NCBI GenBank assembly: GCA_002633025.1
Contig: NMRB01001632.1
Location: 1-64,000 of the forward strand
DNA length: 64,000 nucleotides
Direction: 5' to 3'
From: Notospermus geniculatus
Taxonomy: Eukaryota > Nemertea > Pilidiophora > Heteronemertea > Lineidae
Shown in pieces: positions 50,501 through 59,500 of the stretch; position 1 is the first letter of the stretch; the number at the start of each line of letters is the position of its first letter. Under the pieces are notes generated by a model. That model saw only the letters and a list, made by a program, of their open reading frames with translations, searched no databases and had not been told where the DNA came from. A program made the position numbers and the translations under genes.

Positions 50501-53500
50501 TCTGCAATCTTACGGATGTCATGCGACACGAATAACAAAATCCACAAACGACACATGACAAATGGCGGGTTGAGTGACCATTCCATGTGGCAATACTCGA
50601 GCCCACAGCAAACACGAGTAGAGAATCTCGTCGGCAAGTTGGATATCCGAGTATACAAACTTGGTTTGGTCCATTACTCATCCCCTGACGACTTCTCATA
50701 CATCAAACGTTTGGTGTAACCAATGTGAACATAATCGAGGCTGGCAATGGTGGCTCTGTGGGGCGACAGTGGACTGGTCATAGAGGGAGAGACAGTTTAC
50801 TGGTCAGTCACAAGGGGACAGTATGATGGTAGCGGGCACACTGGTCGCAGAGGGACAGTGTAATGGTAGCATTTTTAGGAAATCGGCCTCGGTGATTTGG
50901 GACAGCGAGAGTGGGATGAATGGAGCCAACTCTTGAACTGTATCATATTTTTCGTCAGGACCGAAGCCAAACCATTATTGGCCCTGGTATTATGGAAGAG
51001 GCCATCTCAAGCTACTCATGTTCCTCACTTGGATGGGGTCTTTTATTTGCCCTTGCGAAGGCACAAGGTACAAGGCACCACGGCTTACTGTCCCATGCGA
51101 ATGACTGAAGAGCCGGGGATGATTAAGTCCATATGGCCCTGCTGGATTCGAACCCAGGACCTGCCGCTTATCAGGACTCCATGAAACCACTCTTGCGATC
51201 GGGATGAAGCAGTCATGCAGGCCAAAGCCAAAGATTTCAAACACTGTTAACAACATTGAACGTACAAAAATCATTCAGCAACAAGACATAACTGTAGTAT
51301 GGTTAGGCCAGAGCAGGGCCTTTGTGGAGTTGAGAGCTTCATTCGTCATGAAACTAAGGATCGATGCTGTAGAGGAAACAGCAGCCCATTCATTTAGAAC
51401 AATCGCCTTGGTGATTGCTCTGCCTGGATACAGATAGAGAGAGGAGGTAAGGCTGGTTGCACCCAGCTACCAGATGGTGACGGAGAAGATAAGGTGGAGT
51501 ACTTATGGCAAGCAGCAAATATGGAGAGCTAAGTCTCCAGAACAGCAGAGACCATCAACAAACAGAGACTTACTGTGACTGTTTAAATCATGATATCCAA
51601 TTCTGAATTTTGTTTTGAAAATAATAAATGAAATGATGGGCAAGTGAATGACACGTGATGCGTGGGCTGTGCAGCAGCAAATGATGTCCGAACTGGGTAT
51701 CGGCAAAGTAGAAACACAAACTGATGTCACAAATAGTCCGAACGCTGAAACTTGCAAAAATCACAAACAACAGAAAAAGAGAACTTCCAAAACATTTGCA
51801 TCCAAAACCAATCCAACAACTTTTCCTAAAAGCCAATTGAACTCCAACAACTTGTCAGGTTGTCTGAAAGAGCTACATGTAACTCCGCACTGCATCCATC
51901 CCGGGACGTGTCACATACCTCGAGCCTCCAGAAATAACCACCACTAGAAGACGACAAATGGATCAAATGGAGAGGTTTCCTCTAAAGAACTCACATCGTA
52001 TCCATCCAACCCGACCGGTCTAGTAACCACGGCGCTACAGCGATAAAGTCGTAGCACGACTCAACTGTCCGCTATCCAATAATACTATATCAAATACGAG
52101 CGAATCGACAATGTTAGCGTTCCTCTCCAACGCAGTATTGATAACGCCTGATTGGTCGACGATGGGACGGGTTGTGCTAAAATGGGACTTGGCCTGTGAT
52201 GCGGCAGCTGGATATATGTTGGGAATACATAAAATACGGACTGGCCGGAGAATAAATTGGCCTGGCGATATGAACACTTTGCCACCAGGGTTATTATAAA
52301 ACAAGGAGCAGTAACTCGCCGAGCCTGGCCGAGTAATATGTCGTCAGCATCCTAATGAAGAGTTTTGTACGACTTGACTGGACCAGACGCGCCATGATCT
52401 CAACAGCTGGGGTGGGTTATTAGAAAATAAGGACTCTGGCCAAGGAATGGCGACCTGGGGATGGGCTGTGGGGGAATAACTGATGAAAATGGCCGTTAGA
52501 GGAGGCAGAGTTATGTTGGTGATGGTCCACCTGGCCTGCTGCATGAGGTGTGGGTTCCTGTGAGAAAACCTGATCAAACATTTTCTTCGTTGCAGAAAAA
52601 TTAAAACCTGGACGACCAGAGCGATGAAGAGTGACTGATGTTGAAAGGAGGACGACACTGGTCCAGATATTTTGTATAAAAGTGACCAATCAACAGCTGG
52701 CAATGTCTCATCTCGTCTGGGAACTCGGCCAAAATCTTAAAACATCACAAATCAAATCTCAATTATAAATTTTTGTTTTCTGAAGATAACGTTATCTAAA
52801 ATGCTCATTTCTTTATTGCGCAGCCGTTATTCCGCATCGGACGCCGTCATGGTCACGTGACCAATGCATTCAATCACCATATCAGCGCTCGGCAGTGCCA
52901 CCCAATCCAGAGATTAACACAAATCTTTAATTACTGACAGCTAATCCGAGCATTAATTACACCAGAATTAAACGGCTCCATTTTCTGATCAATGGCTTCG
53001 ATGGCAAATGGTGAAATCAGCCCAACTTCATCATGTCGCTTTCATAATACTCTGTGAGAGGTCGGCTTAAGTCGGACTTTGTGGCTGCCGCGACAAGCCG
53101 CCTCGTTTCTCTGCAGCTAGACTGAGTGTGGGCGGGAAAGGCAGTGGCTGGACCGTGGCAGGGCCTTGTGGAGTTGGTGTGCATGGTGGCACAGTAATAA
53201 GAGCTTCTGACTTGTCACCGAGAAGCTGTGGGTTCGACACCCGTCGAGTTGTCACTCTGTTCTCTCAACTGGTCTGAAAGGCCCAAGCGATAAGCAGAAT
53301 GAGCTGCGCCTTGAGTTCCCGAGAAAACTTTCTGGAGAAACTGGTGATGATGTGAAAAGCCATCGACATCGTGCGGCAGTACACAGCCATCTGTACACAC
53401 CATTACCTGTAACATCATACATACCATGCTCGCTAATGTTTTGGTCCACTCTCTGTATACAAGCAAGAGCCTAGTGCCTAGAAATCTGTTCCTACTGACC

Positions 53501-56500
53501 AGGGATTGAGTTTTTTCTGAACAGAAGGAACAAGTTTTTGGCCAAACTTTTCTGTATCACGCGATGGACTTGTGTCAGACAGAAGTTGATACCAATTCCG
53601 ATCTGAGACCGGTCATCACCGTTATCACGTGATCTCCTCCCCTTTATCTCCTCCATTTGGCATAATACATCAATGATTGCGCATCAGGCTGGTAAGATCA
53701 GCCATCACCATGTAGATGTAGCGGCCAAGCTTCCCGGTCAACAGATCTCTTATAGAACGGTCTTGGAACATTAATGGATGGTCTGTAGACATTAATAGAG
53801 ACGATTAAGGAAGAAGGAATTCATGTTAGTATTACCATACCATGATTGGTCAATGCATTTGTAAGGATCCGTTTCCAGGGACTTTCTATCCGGTGTCCAT
53901 CCCGGATGTCAACGAATCATCTTTGGGCTGTCAGAGTGGTGCAGTGGACACATCAGCGGCTGTCACCTCTGAGGAGCCAGGTTCGATCCCTGGTCAGACC
54001 TGCTCCTCGTGTGATAGAGAGACTCCCACTGACAGGGCAGTTTTCACCGGGTACTCTGGTTTTCTCCTGCTGTACGAGTCTGCCCAATGTTGTCGAGTTT
54101 ATTAGGCCCCATCAGGCACTTTATATCTCTCGATCCAATATTTCCTTTACTTAGTTTTTACGAGATAGCTGATCATGAGGCGTTGCAGCGAGTGCAGTGA
54201 TGCTGGGAGTGTTAATCCATCCTCCTCCCTGTACCTGCCGATCTGACCACACCCAACATCCCATTACAACACTCCAGCTGTTATTGTCTTTGTCGTCATG
54301 GTGCTCAATCACCATGGCAACGCTGTAAACAAGAGTGGACTAATTCCCTGTGTGTGATTGGACTGGTAATTAAGACAGCCTCAGGATGTCGTTAGACCAA
54401 TTAACAGACTTCTTTGTTGTGGATGTGACAGGATATTAACCCTTTCTCCGCCAGATGGCAGCGTGCAGACGGATGGGTCTTAACCGAGAGTTACAGAAGG
54501 TGAGGAACTTATCTCCGTGGAATCAACGAGCTTGAGAGAGGTGGGCGCCATAACTCAAGTCTTGACTGTGATAAATCCTTTGTGAAATATCAAGAAAGAT
54601 ACCGAAGATAACGCAGCCGCGCCATGACGAATCATAGCCCCAGTCTTGCCATCGATCAATATGACCTTGATGTTGACCTTGAGAGTTCATATGTGACCTT
54701 CGCTGAGGTCATGACCCATCTCAGTGATGTAGCCATGGGCTCCGTGAGTAATGCTTTAATATCCATCAATCACTTTGATCTCAAGTTTGACGTCTCCGTC
54801 TCCAGAGCTCACAGAGTCCAGGTTGGTGACCTTCTCAATGTCAATGATATCAGTGAAGATGACTCGTGACGTCATCGCCATGGACGCGGTGACTCGTGAC
54901 ATCATCACTATGGTCAGAATACTCGTGACGTCATCACTACGGTCATGATGACTCGTACCCGACATCATCACCACGGTCAGGACGACTCGTGACGTCATCA
55001 CCACGGTCATGATGACTCGTACCCGACATCATCACCACGGTCAGGATGACTCGTACCCGACATCATCACCACGGTCAGGATGACCAGGCAATCCACAGAA
55101 GTGTAACTAGCATCCCTCGTCATGGACACGGTCCATCCCAGCCAGATTGATAACCATTCATCCGGCCGGCAAACACAAGCGTGCCAGAATATTTATAACT
55201 TCTGTGATGAATCTATGCGTTAATTTGCCATGACATAATAATTATGGCATTTTCTTGTGGGTATAATCGCTGTATACCAAATTAGACGTTCATACTTGGG
55301 TGTCGTACATCAACACGCCCTGCACGAGGAGATCCGCTGGGGATTTTCCTGGAAGTTTTTGAGAAATGTCTGATGTGGGTACAAATAACCAAACCAAGGA
55401 TTGGTCACGCTGTTTCATGGAATGATATTTTGCGGGGGTGGTTTTCAAACATGGAGGGCAATTTTTCGAGTACCAGAAGATTTCAAGGAAACCAAACGCC
55501 ACAGAAAAGCTCTGAAGGACTATCGCAATGGTTTCACCATTCACTCAGGGTCGCTAAGCTACAACCAATGAATGAGTCTTTGTAGGTCACATGACTTGGC
55601 GCCATAACGACTCGAGTTCCAGCTGGGGGCGAAGTAAATACCGAATGATCTCTCGATTTGGCAGAAATCACAGGGAAATAGAGTCGTTAGGGAGGGCTTC
55701 CTCGACTAAGTCTCGTCTAATTAACCAGTAAACCACAAACACAGATACTACCATTATAACCCGAGTTGAATGGCCGCCAACAGAGACGGATGATTTTTTC
55801 CTCCTCCTGGTTCATTTGTCAGGAGATTTTGGGCATCATCCATCACCGTGGTGATATGGTTATTGACATGTGGGATGAAGCCCAGAGTCGCTCCCATCAC
55901 TAACAAATCCTTGCAGATTTACGGTGAAAATTGTGGAGATTTTCTGGTTTTATTTCTCATCAATGATCGGTTTTCGATGCCGTTGGTGAAGTGATCACCG
56001 CCGAGGTCAAAGGTCACCACAGACATGACAGCTGACATGCGCCATGCGCCTGTTTTGAAAACAGCCAGCCGTTAGAAAGAGATTTCACCACTTTGAGTCT
56101 AAGTGGCGGCTGGAAGTGACACAAGACAATGTGGTAATAGCCTTGGTGACAATATCATTAACTTTAAAATGGAAGTGTTGCGTTGTGAAGACACTTCAAC
56201 TATTTGAGACTCTTATAGAAATGTTTCTGAGTGCCGCGAATAGATCTTGGCTCAGAACATTTAGATTCATTGCCATGACCTTCGTTGACTTTCAGCTTTT
56301 GAAATGACCTTGACAAGCAGGAAGATCATGTAGGTGACCTTCACCTTTTCAAACGACCTTGACAGGCATGGCCAGATGAGCTGATTGTACAAAATAGAGA
56401 AAAGATGTATTGTGACGGAAAACCAGCAAAACAATATTTTTTGTCATGATCAGAGGTTTTGACGCCAGCAAGTGCCAGTTGCAATAATGGCCGAAAACGA

Positions 56501-59500
56501 TCTGCAGGAAAAATGTGGCGGGCGAAAAGAGCTAATGCATCAGATTGAAAAACAAACGTTGCCTCTCTCCACAAACATCAATTACTCTCTGAATGGCTCC
56601 CATCAACTTTGTAAATAAACCGCCACAAAACGGATACAGTATCCCATCATGCATTTCATGAATACTGGCCGGACAAGCTGTGTTCATTTTACATCCGGCG
56701 TCCAGGATGGCCGACAGAAATCGGACAATATTCGATTACTCAACATGTCAAACAAACAAGATGTTTGGCCACAGCATTATCATCGCTTTTGGTTGCCATG
56801 GTTACGTGACCTCTGGGATGACCTGTGTCACCTTATGTTAGGAGAGAGAAGGGTGCTTGGGGTCGTTATTGATATCCCCCCAGGATGGGTAATCTTCTCG
56901 ACATGAATTACAATGACAGGTGCCTCTGGATATGAATACCACCAACGAAGAGGGCATACATACAACTGAGGGTCTGGTCACAAGTGTAATACTCAAATGT
57001 AGGAGGAAACCAAATTAGCGGCTGTGAAACAGATCATCACGTCATAAACCACTTCACTACCAGAGATGGAAATTCTGGTTCCTGGCGTCATGATGCAACT
57101 ATGACGTCATGATGCAACCATGGCGTCATGATGCAACCACGACGTCAAGCTGCAACCATGGCGTCATGATGCAACCACGACGTCATGATGCAACCACGAC
57201 GTCATGATGCAACCACGACGTCATGATGCAACCACGACGTCATGATGCAACCATGTACTTAAAGCATTCATGACGTTGTTATGACGCAAAACTCCATGAC
57301 AAAGTGGTAATTTTTCGAGTATAGTTTTGTCCAGAATATCTGTGATCCGCACACAACACTTCTTGCGTAAAGATGGTATATCTATATTTTCCTGCTGAAG
57401 ACAGTATAGAGGCCTTGCAAATGACGTCACAAGCCGCCATGCTGGGGGGCACATACTGCAGAGGCGCAGCGAAATGTCCCAATGACGTTACGTCAAACAC
57501 TGGCGTCGCGCACTTCACGCAGGCCACGTCACGGTCAGCTCACACCTCTGCCCACTTGTCCCTCAGCATGGCCGCCAGGATGACGTCATTGCAAGGCCTC
57601 TATATCGTCTGAGATAGGATTGGTCGGGCCATCTGACCAATAGGTCCCACAACGCCCCACACACAATACCCACCCTCTGATAGCGGCATGGAGGATGAGT
57701 TATAACGTCATCTGTATGAGATGGAAACATTGTCATAGAGCGGCAGAAAAAAGGCCCGTCTGCCACCGCAACAGAGCGATGAGATTGGTGTGAACCGCTG
57801 GGACGGCGATGCTGGATGAATCATACGCTGTATGACATTACTAACAGAGCTAAACAATGAACTAACACGTCAAAAACAGCAAACGGCGGGTTTCGTTTTG
57901 TTTATCGTGAGCGGATCACACCCGAAGGTCGCTGACCGGGTCATATTGGGAATGATCAAGAAATGATGAGAGATTGGTGATTTCCCAAGCCAGAGATTTG
58001 GGGGTTAAATACGGTGTGAAATGAGGTCATGTTAGAGGTTATCTTGATAAATATTTGATTAAAATATCGGCTGAAAAAGAACAAAAATCACTACAAATTG
58101 ACAAAAATATTGAAAGTGCAAGTATTGTAGCGGTTATTCAAGAACAAATGGGGAAAAAATGTGAAAATGTCACTTTGTATAACAATCAGAAATAGGAAAT
58201 ATTCTCATCATTGTATCCACAGTTCATCAAGGATTTCAGAAGGTCACACGGCTGTGTGACCTTCTGTGACCTTGACCTTTTATGCTAATAAAGTAAAAGC
58301 AGGAGACCAGACATAACGACAGCGATGACTTGTCCTGTTCAGGTTGAAACATCCCGAGCATGGGCCAAATATGGAGAAGTCCACACACCGGTATCTACGA
58401 CCTTCATCCTTGACCTTGATAGGTCTCTTTGACCTTGATAGGTTAAGGTCATTGCCATGACATTGATGGTAGGAATGCAGGAATTTCTCAGGCTTCTAGA
58501 CGGTTTGTTTGGGGATTTCATGGTCCACCATTTTCTCAAGTTGTGATCACGTGACTTGATCATTGTGCCAGGACAAATCCAACCTGGACATGACGTCATT
58601 CATCATTTTGAGGAGGTTTTCCATCTTGGATTTCTACAGATGCGGACATACGAACTCTCCACAGGAATCCAAAATGGCGGACCTGTCGAAATGATGAATA
58701 TCTTGTACAATACTTAGAAATTGACAGACAGCCGGCAACGGTACTCTTGACGACACCCTGACTAAATGATTCCAGACGGTTCTCTTCAAAAACAATGAGA
58801 CCTTGACTTTAACTCATTACTGAGGGCAAATACTTCACAAACAACATTAAACTAAGCTGTACCAGACATTTGCAACCGTCAATTTGTTCTGATTTTGTAA
58901 GAAAAATACTTTTAGAAAAATTTAAAGCCCACACCATTGGGACTCATTTTGAAGCTTTCAGCGTCAGGTTCATAATGGCATCATTTGTTTTATGTTTCGG
59001 TTCATTTTAAGGGAGATTTTTTTTGCTTTTTTTCGATTACAAACTTTTCAAATTTGGATACTTTTCGAAACGAACAACACAAAGATTTTTGAATGACTTA
59101 CGACTAACGGAATCAAAGAATCAGAATGCCGGTTCTTAAATTAGAAAGAAGAAAGTAGCTTAATGTTTCATCAACTCATTGAATACCAAATGGAAGCAGA
59201 CGAGAGGTTGATCTCAGAGCAGACGACATTTGAATGAATTTTTCTCCAAATTGATGGATTTTAGGGGGAAATTGAAGAGAAATTGTACCTCACAAGTGGA
59301 AAATAATATTCCTTCAAAAAAGTGGAAAATTCAGTTCACTTGCCCAAAACAGCGCTTTTTTACCCAAAATTGTAACACAGGCATTCAATGAGTTCTAAAC
59401 CCAGCACAGACAGAGATATATTGAAATTCGTCATTCATTGTTTTCCTAGAAATACTTTACCATAGAAAGACATACCCAGAGCTAGTGGGAACATGGTAAC

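Noticed and set aside
53930-54000. Functional tRNA gene
   Set aside because: Perfect B box, but the acceptor and anticodon stems do not fold as a canonical tRNA and a SINE body follows.
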